The notes beneath the pieces were generated by a model. That model did not search any database, had not been told where the DNA came from, and saw only the letters and a program-made list of their open reading frames with translations. From contig NZ_CP009832.1 in assembly GCF_000959525.1 (NCBI RefSeq), positions 372,001-436,000 on the forward strand: DNA of 64,000 nucleotides, read 5' to 3'. This document shows positions 16,974 to 30,398 of the stretch, in pieces. The translations under genes and the position numbers were made by a program. How positions within the stretch are numbered: position 1 is the first letter of the stretch; every line of letters starts with the position of its first letter. This DNA comes from Burkholderia multivorans ATCC BAA-247. Its GTDB lineage: Bacteria > Pseudomonadota > Gammaproteobacteria > Burkholderiales > Burkholderiaceae.

Positions 16974-18239
16974 ATGTCATTCCGAAGCAGTCTGGCGGCG
17001 ACCGTGCTGGGTGCCTCCGTTCTTCTTTCGCCGTTCGCCGTCTGCGCGGCGCCCGCCGGCTGGGTGGCCGCGTGGGCGACCGCGCTGCAGCCGATTCCCG
17101 AGCTGGCCTCGCCGCCGCCGTTGTACCGAGCACCGGACGTCGCGGGGCGGACCGTCCGCCAGATCGTCTATCCGACTGCATCGGGCCGCGCGGCGCGTAT
17201 TCGCGTGAGCAACGCGTATGGCCATGCACCGCTGGTGATCGAGGCGGCGAGCCTCGGCCGTGCCGGCGAAGGCGCGGCGCTCGCGGACGGTGCGGCCGCG
17301 CCGGTGCGGTTCGGCGGCAAGGCCTCGGTGACGCTCGCGCCGGGGCAGGAGCTCGACAGCGATCCGCTCGCGCTGGACGTCGTGGCCGGTCGGCCCTATG
17401 CGATCAGCTTCTATATGGGACCGAAGCAGCGGATGACGGTTTGGCACCGCGTGTCGAACCAACTGAATTACGTGTCCGGTCCAGGCGACCATGTGAACGA
17501 TGCCGGCGCCGCGGCGTTTCGCACGCGGTTTACGCAGTACGCGTGGGTGACGGAGCTGGCGGTTGAGGCGGGCGGTGCGCATGCGAGCGTCGCGGCGATC
17601 GGTGATTCGATTACCGACGGCTTGCGGTCGAGCCTGAATCGGAACCGCCGTTGGCCGGACGCGTTCACGCGCCGGCTGGCGGACACCGGTACGACGTCGG
17701 TCGGCGTCGTGAACCTCGGGATCAGCGGCAACCGGCTGCTCAGCGATTCGCCATGCTACGGCGTGGCGCTGGCGTCGCGATTCGAGCGCGATGCGCTGTC
17801 GCGCGCCGGCGTGAAGGCGGCAATCGTGCTGATCGGGATCAACGACATCAATTTCGCGGCGATGCCGCCGCGCGCGGGGCTCGATTGCGACGATCCGCAC
17901 ACGCAGGTCACGGCCGCGGCGCTGGTCGACGGCTATCGCGGATTGATCGACGCGGCGCATCGGCGCGGCGTAAAGGTGTTCGGCGCGACGTTGACGCCCG
18001 CCGACTTGCCGCCGGCGCGCGAGGCGATCCGTTTGGAGGTAAACCGATGGATCCGGAGCGGCGGCGCGTTCGATGGCGTCGTCGACTTCGACGCGGCGTT
18101 GCGCGACCCGGCGCGTCCGAGCGTGCTGCAGCACCGGTACGACAGCGGCGACGGGATTCATCCGAGCGACGCCGGCTACGCGGCGATGGCCGAGGCGGTG
18201 CCGCTGGAGCGGTTGAAGGCGATTGCGGCTGGCGAGTAG
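16974..18239 (+). CDS. Secreted SGNH/GDSL-family hydrolase
   Basis: 421 residues with a signal peptide (1 to about 25, cut near VCAA). Block I GDSITDG with the catalytic serine is at about 210-216, block III GIND near 288, and block V DGIHPSDAG with the Asp-His pair at 393-401. The first 200 residues form a beta-rich accessory region. The family hydrolyses esters of sugars or lipids; the substrate here is unknown. The start at 16974 follows GAGGA and begins the leader; the longer frame runs antisense through paaA. It is divergent from paaA and shares its upstream region. Confidence 0.88.
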   Translation: MSFRSSLAATVLGASVLLSPFAVCAAPAGWVAAWATALQPIPELASPPPLYRAPDVAGRTVRQIVYPTASGRAARIRVSNAYGHAPLVIEAASLGRAGEGAALADGAAAPVRFGGKASVTLAPGQELDSDPLALDVVAGRPYAISFYMGPKQRMTVWHRVSNQLNYVSGPGDHVNDAGAAAFRTRFTQYAWVTELAVEAGGAHASVAAIGDSITDGLRSSLNRNRRWPDAFTRRLADTGTTSVGVVNLGISGNRLLSDSPCYGVALASRFERDALSRAGVKAAIVLIGINDINFAAMPPRAGLDCDDPHTQVTAAALVDGYRGLIDAAHRRGVKVFGATLTPADLPPAREAIRLEVNRWIRSGGAFDGVVDFDAALRDPARPSVLQHRYDSGDGIHPSDAGYAAMAEAVPLERLKAIAAGE

Positions 18240-18382
18240 CGCGCTCCTGTATATATGGGACACGAGGCGGCGCAATGCCGACCAGACTCGGTGCCGAATC
18301 TTAAGCTCGAGCGAGCGTCCGGAGGACGCGGCCCCGCGCTCTAGTTTGCGAATTCGCCGAACCCGCGCGTCGTTGCCCCGAA

Positions 18383-18416
18383 GCCACCGTGCGCGGCAGC
18401 GCACGGAGGCTTTTAA
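18383..18416 (+). terminator. Terminator of the SGNH hydrolase gene
   Basis: A 12-base arm (18383-18394) pairs with 18399-18410 around a GGCA loop, with one A-A mismatch, followed by TTTTA. The A/T run after it also begins the upstream element of the rRNA promoter. Confidence 0.65.
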
Positions 18417-18435
18417 AAATATTTTCACAAACCGC

Positions 18436-18464
18436 TTGCGTGTTGGACGTGGGCTGCATAGAAT
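18436..18464 (+). promoter_or_regulatory. rRNA operon promoter P1
   Basis: TTGCGT at 18436-18441 and TAGAAT at 18459-18464 with a 17-base spacer. The A/T-rich run at 18411-18429 lies where an UP element would be. Confidence 0.65.
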
Positions 18465-18595
18465 CACGCCTCTTTCGCGCTAACGGAAACGCGGCGTGAA
18501 AGGGGAAGCGAAGTCGGACGTGTGCTGTAGTGTGAGCGCCCGCCCGGCGAAGGAAGAAGAACCGCGCAGTCGCAACGATGTAGTGAAAAAAGTTG

Positions 18596-18624
18596 TTGAC
18601 GAGCTGCGAAACAGTGTTCATAAT
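18596..18624 (+). promoter_or_regulatory. rRNA operon promoter P2
   Basis: TTGACG at 18596-18601 and CATAAT at 18619-18624 with the ideal 17-base spacer, preceded by an A-rich stretch. It lies about 250 bases before the 16S gene, leaving room for the leader. Confidence 0.85.
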
Positions 18625-18683
18625 CTCGCTTCTCTGCTGCTGACAACGCAGCGCTGCTGAGCAAGACGATCTGCTCGCAGACA

Positions 18684-18696
18684 TGTTCTTTAAAAA
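18684..18696 (+). promoter_or_regulatory. boxA antitermination site in the rRNA leader
   Basis: TGTTCTTTAAAAA matches the boxA element bound by NusB/S10 that makes rRNA transcription resistant to Rho. Confidence 0.75.
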
Positions 18697-18870
18697 CTAA
18701 CAGCCGATAAGTGTGGGCGCTTGATGTGAGCGAGACCTGATCTTCGGATCGGGATAGCAAAAGTATCAAGAGTCTCACACTAAAGTAAGTCAGGTTTATG
18801 AAGCAATTCATATGACCTGTCAGCTTTGAGTGAGCGACCGGTTCGAGAGAACCGAAAACAGTAACAGGTT

Positions 18871-20404
<1,534 letters not shown>

Positions 20405-20465
20405 CCAGAGCTATCTCGCGAAGTTGAGCGCTCACGCTTATCGGCTGTAATCAAGACAGACTCAG

Positions 20466-20542
20466 GGGTCTGTAGCTCAGTCGGTTAGAGCACCGTCTTG
20501 ATAAGGCGGGGGTCGTTGGTTCGAATCCAACCAGACCCACCA
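20466..20542 (+). tRNA. ileT: tRNA-Ile (GAT)
   Basis: 77 bases with encoded CCA. The acceptor GGGTCTG pairs with CAGACCC, and anticodon GAT lies at 20500-20502. Located in the 16S-23S spacer. Confidence 0.98.
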
Positions 20543-20582
20543 AGTTGTCTGGCGAGAAGAAACCTGGGTGGTCTCTGTACAT

Positions 20583-20658
20583 GGGGGCATAGCTCAGCTG
20601 GGAGAGCACCTGCTTTGCAAGCAGGGGGTCGTCGGTTCGATCCCGTCTGCCTCCACCA
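20583..20658 (+). tRNA. alaT: tRNA-Ala (TGC)
   Basis: 76 bases with encoded CCA; the anticodon loop CTTTGCAAG carries TGC. It is the second spacer tRNA, 40 bases after tRNA-Ile. Confidence 0.98.
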
Positions 20659-20751
20659 ATCACCAACGCTAAGAGTTTGCTGAAAATTCAGCGAGCGCTT
20701 TGCATTGGCGATTGAGCCAGTCAGAGTGATGCAGGAAACTGTATCGGCTGT

Positions 20752-20764
20752 CGTTCTTTAACAA
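20752..20764 (+). promoter_or_regulatory. boxA site before 23S rRNA
   Basis: CGTTCTTTAACAA matches boxA, repeated between the spacer tRNAs and the 23S gene as in other rRNA operons. Confidence 0.75.
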
Positions 20765-20948
20765 TCAGGAAGAAGTAAGTAATTTGGATAGCGGAAGCGT
20801 CTTATGAGATGGACGTGGAAACTATCCGGGTTGTGATTGTATCGATGTATCTCAAGATGATTCGAACTTCATGTTCGACTCAATTGGAATACGGCACAAC
20901 GCGAGAACTCAACCTGTAGCGACTGTCCATGAGACAGACTCGTTATAG

Positions 20949-23829
<2,881 letters not shown>

Positions 23830-23979
23830 ATAACAAGTCTGCCTTGTAGATCGGCGCCGTGCGACAGCACCGGCTGCGATCCAAAGCGACATGTTGGATT
23901 CTCGTGTGCGATACGCACAACCCAAAATTACTGCTTCTTCCCGATTGGTTGCGCTGCGAAGCGGCGCAACAACCCTCTT

Positions 23980-24095
23980 TGCCTGATGACCATAGCGAGT
24001 CGGTCCCACCCCTTCCCATCCCGAACAGGACCGTGAAACGACTCTACGCCGATGATAGTGCGGATTCCCGTGTGAAAGTAGGTAATCGTCAGGCT
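23980..24095 (+). rRNA. rrf: 5S ribosomal RNA
   Basis: About 115 bases. The ends GCCTGATGACC and GGTAATCGTCAGGC pair to form helix I, and CCCATCCCGAACAGGACC is the conserved loop B/C region. It lies 150 bases after 23S and directly before the operon terminator. Confidence 0.95.
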
Positions 24096-24107
24096 CCCTA
24101 AGCCAAG

Positions 24108-24136
24108 AACCCCCGCCCAGCAGGCGGGGGTTTTTG
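24108..24136 (+). terminator. rRNA operon terminator
   Basis: An AACCCCCGCC / GGCGGGGGTT stem with a CAGCA loop is followed by a T run (24131-24135). Confidence 0.93.
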
Positions 24137-24958
24137 CATTTGTGGCGCTGGAAATGCGCTATCGGCCCGAGCGCCGGCCGGTCTCCGCGCGATGCGAATC
24201 CTCGCAGGATACGCGTCCTCTTTCTGGGGCATGCCTTCTTTCAACCGGCCGAGCCCTAGACTCGGCGCGGCGAGCCGCCTCACGGCAAATGAGCCGTCGC
24301 CTATCCTCTGGCGCGCCGTGACACGCCGACAGACGCTGCCATCGACACCGCCTTGCAGTTGGTGCCCTGCGGCCCGCCTTCGTCGATCGACGGACATCGC
24401 TCGACAGCTGGCTGACAGCGGTCTTTGCTGACGCCCCACCGGTCCGCAGATCGACCCATGCGGCGTCGGGGCAACTGAAATGTCCCCCCGTCGCGCGCTC
24501 TGTGCGATTGCCTGTTCCACGTTGCAGCCTCGCTGCGTTCCTCAGCTCACGCGCGCCCATCGACAATCGTCTGCTCGTAGCTCCTATTCCGACCGTTCCG
24601 CGCGGTGTGGCTGCGCTTTCCGGGCGTCTTGACCCTTCCGGCCAAGGGTGCCCGTCGCGCCCGGGCGCCGATACCGGGCGCGGCGGCGAACAAGCAGCAA
24701 GCAGTTGGGCAGGGCGCCGCACCGGTCGACAGCCATGTGCGCAGCGGAGAAGCGGTCCCGAAGAGTCCGCGCGTCAGGCCTGAGCGCGGTCGCCGGCGCC
24801 GCGTCCGAGGCCGTTCAGTCCGGGCCGTCGCTCCCCGGCGCTGCGACTGCCTCGCGGGGCAACGGCGCGATACGCCCGACAACCGTCCCCTGAAGTCCCC
24901 AATTCGTCGCCCAAAGGACGCCCGGCACGAATATTGCAAAAATTTTCCGCCTACCCGC
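24137..24958. other. Gene-free stretch between rRNA operon and tyrT
   Basis: More than 800 bases with no frame that looks coding. The open frames on both strands lack ribosome sites, recognisable domains or normal codon choice (they are Arg/Ala/Pro rich in every frame). It could be decayed coding sequence, but I recognise no remnant. A promoter-like signal and a hairpin follow at 24959-25024. Confidence 0.55.
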
Positions 24959-24987
24959 TTGGCATTCTGCCCGAGAGGCCGTATGAT
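24959..24987 (+). promoter_or_regulatory. Possible upstream promoter before tyrT
   Basis: TTGGCA at 24959-24964 and TATGAT at 24982-24987 are 17 bases apart, about 200 bases before tRNA-Tyr and ahead of a separate, stronger promoter. Confidence 0.5.
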
Positions 24988-25000
24988 GGCGGTCTTTCGT

Positions 25001-25024
25001 TTCCAGCATGCAACATTGCTGGAA
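25001..25024. repeat. Inverted repeat downstream of the putative promoter
   Basis: TTCCAGCA and TGCTGGAA flank an 8-base loop. It would form a hairpin near the 5' end of a transcript from the promoter at 24959. Confidence 0.6.
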
Positions 25025-25148
25025 GCGGAGTCTGACGAAGGTGTGGGCGCCGAATGGCGAACCTCTCGTCGCCATCGTAGTCGGCGGCGGATGCCTGGTG
25101 GTCGAGCCGGCGCTCGGGAAGAAAATGAAAATAATCTTCTCGCAGTGC

Positions 25149-25177
25149 TTGACAAGAGTTCGATGCACCCCCATAAT
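25149..25177 (+). promoter_or_regulatory. Promoter of the tyrT-glyT-thrT-tuf unit
   Basis: A consensus -35 TTGACA (25149-25154), a 17-base spacer and CATAAT (25172-25177) lie 14 bases before tRNA-Tyr. An A/T-rich segment at 25120-25138 fits an UP element. Confidence 0.85.
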
Positions 25178-25191
25178 CGTCAGTTCTCTAC

Positions 25192-25277
25192 GGAGGGGTG
25201 CCCGAGTGGCTAAAGGGGGCAGACTGTAAATCTGTTGGCTTACGCCTACGTTGGTTCGAATCCAACCTCCTCCACCA
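25192..25277 (+). tRNA. tyrT: tRNA-Tyr (GTA)
   Basis: An 86-base class II tRNA with a long variable arm and encoded CCA. Anticodon GTA at 25226-25228; acceptor GGAGGGG pairs with CCTCCTCC-side bases. Confidence 0.97.
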
Positions 25278-25320
25278 AGACATCAGCGCAGAGAGCGGTA
25301 AGGAATCGTTAGTGGCCCGT

Positions 25321-25394
25321 GCGGGTGTAGCTCAATGGTAGAGCAGAAGCCTTCCAAGCTTACGACGAGGGTTCGATTCCCTTCACCCGCTCCA
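25321..25394 (+). tRNA. glyT: tRNA-Gly (TCC)
   Basis: 74 bases with encoded CCA; anticodon TCC at 25353-25355; acceptor GCGGGTG pairs with CACCCGC. Confidence 0.97.
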
Positions 25395-25419
25395 GTCCGC
25401 GAAGTTGAAGCGTAAAAGC

Positions 25420-25494
<75 letters not shown>

Positions 25495-25557
25495 GCAGTA
25501 AAGTCAGTGTCTGTTTGCGCGCGGCGCAACATGTGAAATTCCTTTCGGGAGTTGAAA

Positions 25558-26748
25558 ATGGCCAAGGAAAAATTCGAGCGGACCAAGCCGCACGTGAACG
25601 TTGGTACGATTGGTCACGTTGACCACGGCAAGACGACGCTGACGGCAGCGATCGCGACGGTTCTGTCGTCGAAGTTCGGCGGCGAAGCGAAGAAGTACGA
25701 CGAAATCGACGCGGCGCCGGAAGAAAAGGCACGCGGCATCACGATCAACACCGCGCACATCGAGTACGAAACGGCGAACCGCCACTACGCGCACGTCGAC
25801 TGCCCGGGCCACGCCGACTACGTGAAGAACATGATCACGGGTGCAGCGCAGATGGACGGCGCAATCCTGGTGTGCTCGGCCGCAGACGGCCCGATGCCGC
25901 AAACGCGTGAGCACATCCTGCTGGCACGTCAGGTTGGCGTTCCGTACATCATCGTGTTCCTGAACAAGTGCGACATGGTGGACGACGCTGAACTGCTCGA
26001 GCTGGTCGAGATGGAAGTTCGCGAACTGCTGTCGAAGTACGACTTCCCGGGCGACGACACGCCGATCATCAAGGGTTCGGCAAAGCTGGCGCTGGAAGGC
26101 GACAAGGGCGAGCTGGGCGAAACGGCGATCATGAACCTGGCCGACGCGCTGGACACGTACATCCCGACGCCGGAGCGCGCGGTGGACGGTACGTTCCTGA
26201 TGCCGGTGGAAGACGTGTTCTCGATCTCGGGCCGCGGTACGGTGGTGACGGGTCGTGTGGAGCGCGGCGTGGTGAAGGTCGGTGAGGAAATCGAAATCGT
26301 CGGTATCAAGCCGACGGTGAAGACGACCTGCACGGGCGTTGAAATGTTCCGCAAGCTGCTGGACCAGGGTCAGGCAGGCGACAACGTCGGTATCCTGCTG
26401 CGCGGCACGAAGCGTGAAGATGTGGAGCGCGGTCAGGTTCTGGCGAAGCCGGGTTCGATCACGCCGCACACGCACTTCACGGCCGAAGTGTACGTGCTGA
26501 GCAAGGACGAAGGCGGCCGTCACACGCCGTTCTTCAACAACTACCGTCCGCAGTTCTACTTCCGTACGACGGACGTGACGGGCTCGATCGAGCTGCCGAA
26601 GGACAAGGAAATGGTGATGCCGGGCGACAACGTGTCGATCACGGTGAAGCTGATTGCGCCGATCGCGATGGAAGAAGGTCTGCGCTTCGCTATCCGTGAA
26701 GGCGGCCGTACCGTCGGTGCCGGCGTCGTCGCAAAGATCATCGAGTAA
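25558..26748 (+). CDS. tuf: Elongation factor Tu (copy 1)
   Basis: 396 residues. This GTPase delivers aminoacyl-tRNA to the ribosome. G1 GHVDHGKT lies at 19-26, G3 DCPGHADY near 81, G4 NKCD near 136; beta-barrel domains 2 and 3 follow. The start at 25558 has GGGAG upstream; an in-frame ATG two codons earlier is not the conserved start. The protein is identical to that of the copy at 44722-45912, and the DNA differs at only a handful of sites. It is co-transcribed with the upstream tRNAs, an order conserved in proteobacteria (tufB position). Confidence 0.97.
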   Translation: MAKEKFERTKPHVNVGTIGHVDHGKTTLTAAIATVLSSKFGGEAKKYDEIDAAPEEKARGITINTAHIEYETANRHYAHVDCPGHADYVKNMITGAAQMDGAILVCSAADGPMPQTREHILLARQVGVPYIIVFLNKCDMVDDAELLELVEMEVRELLSKYDFPGDDTPIIKGSAKLALEGDKGELGETAIMNLADALDTYIPTPERAVDGTFLMPVEDVFSISGRGTVVTGRVERGVVKVGEEIEIVGIKPTVKTTCTGVEMFRKLLDQGQAGDNVGILLRGTKREDVERGQVLAKPGSITPHTHFTAEVYVLSKDEGGRHTPFFNNYRPQFYFRTTDVTGSIELPKDKEMVMPGDNVSITVKLIAPIAMEEGLRFAIREGGRTVGAGVVAKIIE

Positions 26749-26773
26749 GCCAGTTATTCGTTGATCGACAGTT

Positions 26774-26799
26774 TTGGGGCTGGCGATAGCCGGCCCCAA
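26774..26799 (+). repeat. Strong hairpin between tuf and tRNA-Trp
   Basis: An 11-bp stem TTGGGGCTGGC / GCCGGCCCCAA with a GATA loop and one G-U pair has no following T run. It is probably an mRNA end-stabiliser or processing signal rather than a full terminator. Confidence 0.6.
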
Positions 26800-26807
26800 C
26801 ATGGTCT

Positions 26808-26883
26808 AGGGGTATAGCTCAACTGGCAGAGCGTCGGTCTCCAAAACCGAAGGTTGGGGGTTCGATTCCCTCTGCCCCTGCCA
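26808..26883 (+). tRNA. trpT: tRNA-Trp (CCA)
   Basis: 76 bases with encoded CCA; anticodon CCA at 26841-26843; acceptor AGGGGTA pairs with TGCCCCT. Confidence 0.97.
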
Positions 26884-26890
26884 AAAAATA

Positions 26891-26918
26891 GCCACGTGTC
26901 CTACGTGGCATTTGTTTT
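26891..26918 (+). terminator. Terminator-like hairpin before secE
   Basis: A GCCACGT / ACGTGGC stem with a 5-base loop is followed by ATTTGTTTT. It ends just before the secE ribosome site and may be a partial terminator or the tRNA trailer processing signal. Confidence 0.5.
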
Positions 26919-26926
26919 AAGGTGTT

Positions 26927-27307
26927 ATGGCGAATCCATCCGTCGAAACTGTAAATACCTCCGGCGATAAGCTGATGCTGGCCCTGGGCGTATTGCTGGT
27001 CTTGGCCGGATTCGTGGGCTTCTTCTGGCTGGGCAATCAGCAGTGGTATGTCCGCGGCGCCGCGTTGGCGGTCGGGATCGTCGCCGGCGTGGCCGTCGGG
27101 CTGATGTCCGCTCCAGGCAAAAGCCTCATCGCGTTTGCCAAGGACTCGTACAAGGAAGTCCGAAAGGTCGTTTGGCCCACCCGTAAGGAAGCAACGCAAA
27201 CCACGCTCGTCGTGTTCGGTTTCGTGCTTGTGATGGCGATTTTCCTCTGGTTGAGCGACAAATCGATCGAATGGGTGATTTTCTCGGTGATTCTGGGTTG
27301 GAAATGA
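26927..27307 (+). CDS. secE: Preprotein translocase subunit SecE
   Basis: 126 residues. An inner-membrane clamp of the SecYEG channel. It has three membrane segments, at about 16-36, 42-62 and 92-124, like the 127-residue E. coli form. The conserved amphipathic segment [14 protein letters not shown] (about 77-90) precedes the last one. AAGGTG lies before the ATG. nusG follows one base after the stop, the classic secE-nusG pair. Confidence 0.96.
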   Translation: MANPSVETVNTSGDKLMLALGVLLVLAGFVGFFWLGNQQWYVRGAALAVGIVAGVAVGLMSAPGKSLIAFAKDSYKEVRKVVWPTRKEATQTTLVVFGFVLVMAIFLWLSDKSIEWVIFSVILGWK

Positions 27308-27308
27308 T

Positions 27309-27866
27309 ATGAGCGATACTCCGGCATCTCCGAGCGGAAAACGTTGGTACGTCGTGCACGCCTACTCCGGCATGGAGAAGAGCGTGCAACGTGCGCTTCA
27401 GGAGCGCATCGAACGGGCCGGCATGCAGGATAAATTCGGTCAGATCCTGGTCCCGACCGAAGAAGTGGTCGAAGTCAAAGGCGGCCACAAGGCTGTGACG
27501 GAACGTCGTTTCTTCCCGGGCTACGTGCTCGTGGAAATGGAAATGACGGACGAAACGTGGCACCTCGTGAAGAACACCGCGAAGGTCACCGGTTTCGTCG
27601 GCGGCGCACGCAACCGCCCGACCCCGATTTCCCCGAAGGAAGTCGAGAAGATCATGTCGCAGATGCAGGAAGGCGTGGAGAAGCCGCGCCCGAAGACCCT
27701 GTTCGAAGTGGGCGAGATGGTACGGGTCAAGGAAGGCCCGTTCACGGACTTCAACGGCACCGTCGAAGAAGTCAACTACGAAAAGTCGCGCGTGCGCGTG
27801 TCGGTCACCATCTTTGGCCGTTCTACCCCGGTCGAACTCGAATTCGGCCAGGTCGAAAAAGTCTGA
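27309..27866 (+). CDS. nusG: Transcription termination/antitermination factor NusG
   Basis: 185 residues. It binds RNA polymerase, speeds elongation and links it to Rho or the ribosome. The NGN domain begins with [20 protein letters not shown], and the C-terminal KOW domain holds [17 protein letters not shown]. Full length. A stable hairpin follows the stop. Confidence 0.97.
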   Translation: MSDTPASPSGKRWYVVHAYSGMEKSVQRALQERIERAGMQDKFGQILVPTEEVVEVKGGHKAVTERRFFPGYVLVEMEMTDETWHLVKNTAKVTGFVGGARNRPTPISPKEVEKIMSQMQEGVEKPRPKTLFEVGEMVRVKEGPFTDFNGTVEEVNYEKSRVRVSVTIFGRSTPVELEFGQVEKV

Positions 27867-27875
27867 TCCTGATTC

Positions 27876-27899
27876 GGTGGGCAGCCTCGGCTGCCCACC
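27876..27899 (+). repeat. Stable hairpin between nusG and rplK
   Basis: GGTGGGCAGC and GCTGCCCACC form a near-perfect stem with a tight CTCG loop. No T tract follows, so it is attenuator-like or marks an mRNA end. Confidence 0.55.
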
Positions 27900-28006
27900 T
27901 TCGCGCTTACGGCCCGCGTCATGGTCGTTGAGGAGCGTCAGTAGCCAGCGGCGAACGCGCGTTATCACTCACCGAACGCCGCTTGGCGTTCCAACGAGGT
28001 TTTCAA

Positions 28007-28438
28007 ATGGCAAAGAAGATTGTCGGCTTTATCAAGCTGCAGATTCCTGCAGGTAAAGCCAACCCGTCGCCGCCGGTCGGTCCGGCACTGGGCCAGCGCG
28101 GCCTGAACATCATGGAGTTCTGCAAGGCGTTCAACGCGCAGACTCAAGGTATGGAGCCGGGTCTGCCGGTGCCGGTCGTCATCACGGCATACGCTGACAA
28201 GAGCTTCACGTTCGTGATGAAGACGCCGCCGGCGACCGTCCTGATCAAGAAGGCGGCGAAGGTGGACAAGGGCTCGAGCAAGCCGCACACCGACAAGGTC
28301 GGTTCGATCACGCGCGCTCAAGCCGAAGAGATCGCAAAGACGAAGATGCCGGACCTCACGGCAGCTGATCTGGACGCAGCCGTTCGCACCATCGCTGGTA
28401 GCGCACGCTCGATGGGCATCACTGTGGAGGGCGTGTAA
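28007..28438 (+). CDS. rplK: 50S ribosomal protein L11
   Basis: 143 residues. It forms the GTPase-associated stalk base with 23S rRNA. The sequence starts with the conserved [20 protein letters not shown] and the [11 protein letters not shown] loop. An earlier in-frame ATG (27983) is rejected because the family begins at MAKK. Its stop abuts the rplA start with no gap. Confidence 0.97.
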   Translation: MAKKIVGFIKLQIPAGKANPSPPVGPALGQRGLNIMEFCKAFNAQTQGMEPGLPVPVVITAYADKSFTFVMKTPPATVLIKKAAKVDKGSSKPHTDKVGSITRAQAEEIAKTKMPDLTAADLDAAVRTIAGSARSMGITVEGV

Positions 28439-29137
28439 ATGGCTAAGATCTCCAAGCGCCGTCAGGCATTTGCCGCCAAGGTCGATCGTCAGAAGCTGTA
28501 CGCGATCGACGACGCACTGGCACTCGTGAAGGAATGCGCGAGCGCGAAGTTCAACGAGTCGATCGACGTCGCAGTCCAGCTCGGCATCGACGCGAAGAAG
28601 TCGGACCAGGTCGTTCGCGGTTCGGTCGTTCTGCCGGCCGGTACGGGCAAGTCGGTTCGCGTCGCCGTGTTCGCGCAAGGCGAGAAGGCCGAGCAGGCAC
28701 GTGCAGCAGGCGCGGAAGTCGTCGGTATGGAAGACCTGGCCGAGCAGATCAAGGCTGGCCAGATGGACTTCGACATCGTGATCGCTTCGCCGGACACGAT
28801 GCGTATCGTCGGTACGCTCGGTCAGATCCTCGGCCCGCGCGGCCTGATGCCGAACCCGAAGGTCGGCACGGTCACGCCGGACGTCGCGACCGCGGTCAAG
28901 AACGCGAAGGCTGGTCAGGTGCAGTTCCGCGTCGACAAGGCCGGTATCATCCACGCGACGATCGGCCGTGCATCGTTCGAACCGGCTGCGCTGCGTTCGA
29001 ACCTGTCGGCGCTGATCGAAGCACTGCAGAAGGCCAAGCCGGCAACGAGCAAGGGCGTCTACCTGCGCAAGATCGCACTGTCGAGCACGATGGGCGTCGG
29101 CGTGCGTGTCGACCAGGCTACGCTGGCCGCGCAGTAA
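28439..29137 (+). CDS. rplA: 50S ribosomal protein L1
   Basis: 232 residues, normal length. It forms the mobile L1 stalk near the E site and in E. coli represses its own L11-L1 message. The motif [15 protein letters not shown] is intact. Translation is probably coupled to rplK, whose stop codon immediately precedes this ATG. Confidence 0.97.
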   Translation: MAKISKRRQAFAAKVDRQKLYAIDDALALVKECASAKFNESIDVAVQLGIDAKKSDQVVRGSVVLPAGTGKSVRVAVFAQGEKAEQARAAGAEVVGMEDLAEQIKAGQMDFDIVIASPDTMRIVGTLGQILGPRGLMPNPKVGTVTPDVATAVKNAKAGQVQFRVDKAGIIHATIGRASFEPAALRSNLSALIEALQKAKPATSKGVYLRKIALSSTMGVGVRVDQATLAAQ

Positions 29138-29151
29138 GCATGAAATTCAGG

Positions 29152-29171
29152 CCGCTTCGTTCGCGAAGCGG
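29152..29171 (+). repeat. Hairpin after rplA
   Basis: CCGCTTCG / CGAAGCGG stem with a TTCG tetraloop, 15 bases past the rplA stop. It may stabilise the L11-L1 message end or attenuate transcription into rplJ. Confidence 0.55.
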
Positions 29172-29442
29172 TCTTCAAGGGCTTTGGGCGGTTGTTCGTG
29201 CAGTCCGCGGGCAACCGGTTATCAAAGACCGTTGGTGGGAGGCAGCAGTCGGGCATCCCTTAATTCAAGCCAACGCAGATGGCGAACCCGAAAAAGTTTT
29301 GTAGTGGTGAAGCCGCAGGTCGCGAAGCAGTTCGCGGCGTGAGGTGGAAATACTCCTAACGAGGTCGGACGCCGTTGTTGAACGAGGTACGTGAGGTCGA
29401 GCCATACCGGCTAGCCGAGCGTATCGTTTCTGGAGGCTAACC
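29172..29442 (+). promoter_or_regulatory. Long rplJ leader (probable L10 autoregulatory region)
   Basis: The 305-base gap from rplA to rplJ contains no gene. Its size and position match the L10 leader where the L10-L7/L12 complex binds and represses translation. I did not verify the kink-turn motif, so this is inference from position. Confidence 0.5.
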
Positions 29443-29940
29443 GTGCCGCTTAATAGAGAAGACAAGCAAGCCGTCGTTGCTGAGGTCGCCGCACAAGTTG
29501 CGAAGGCCCAGACCGTTGTGCTGGCTGAGTATCGTGGAATTGCGGTTGGCGATCTGACCACGCTGCGCGCGAAAGCGCGCGAGCAGAAGGTTTACCTGCG
29601 CGTTCTGAAGAACACGCTGGCGCGTCGCGCTGTTGAAGGTACGCCCTTTGCTCCGCTGGCAGAGCAGATGACTGGTCCGCTGATCTACGGCATCTCGGAA
29701 GATGCAATTGCCGCTGCTAAGGTCGTCAACGACTTCAGCAAGAGCAATGACAAGTTGGTCATCAAGGCTGGTTCGTTCGATGGCAAGGTGATGGATAAGG
29801 CTGGCGTGCAAGCGCTGGCAAGCATCCCGAGCCGTGAAGAACTGCTCTCGAAGCTGCTGTTCGTCATGCAAGCGCCTGTTTCGGGCTTCGCGCGTGCTCT
29901 TGCCGCGCTGGCCGAGAAGAAGCAAGCAGAAGCTGCGTAA
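29443..29940 (+). CDS. rplJ: 50S ribosomal protein L10
   Basis: 165 residues. It anchors L7/L12 dimers on the stalk. It starts at GTG with a strong TGGAGG site 6 bases upstream. [21 protein letters not shown] and the [11 protein letters not shown] segment are family features; the C-terminal helix ([13 protein letters not shown]-like) binds L7/L12. The long leader suggests autogenous control. Confidence 0.96.
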   Translation: MPLNREDKQAVVAEVAAQVAKAQTVVLAEYRGIAVGDLTTLRAKAREQKVYLRVLKNTLARRAVEGTPFAPLAEQMTGPLIYGISEDAIAAAKVVNDFSKSNDKLVIKAGSFDGKVMDKAGVQALASIPSREELLSKLLFVMQAPVSGFARALAALAEKKQAEAA

Positions 29941-30003
29941 TCGAACACGCATCAGCGTTACTGATCGCTGGCTGTATCCGAATTCAATTTAGGAGTATTT
30001 CAA

Positions 30004-30378
30004 ATGGCAATCGCAAAAGAAGACATCCTGGCAGCAGTCGAAGGGATGACCGTTCTCGAACTGAACGAACTGGTCAAGGCGTTCGAAGAGAAGTTTGGCG
30101 TGTCGGCAGCTGCAGTCGCAGTCGCTGGCCCGGCAGGCGGCGGCGCAGCTGCTGCTGCTGAAGAGAAGACCGACTTCACGGTCGTTCTGGCTGAAGCAGG
30201 CAGCAACAAGGTCGCAGTCATCAAGGCCGTTCGCGAAATCACGGGCCTGGGCCTGAAGGAAGCGAAGGACCTCGTCGACGGCGCACCGAAGCCCGTCAAG
30301 GAAGGCGTCGACAAGGCTGCTGCTGAAGAAGCGAAGAAGAAGCTGGAAGACGCAGGCGCGAAGGTCGAACTCAAGTAA
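30004..30378 (+). CDS. rplL: 50S ribosomal protein L7/L12
   Basis: 124 residues. A multi-copy stalk protein that recruits translation GTPases. The N-terminal dimer domain is followed by an Ala/Gly hinge (about 37-55) and the C-terminal domain with [32 protein letters not shown] lies before the ATG. A partial terminator follows before rpoB. Confidence 0.97.
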
Positions 30379-30398
30379 GTTCCGACGCGCTGTGCGAA

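Noticed and set aside
24605-25213. About 200-codon frames on both strands in the gap before tyrT
   Set aside because: They run into tRNA-Tyr or its promoter, have Arg-rich composition, no ribosome site and no family resemblance.
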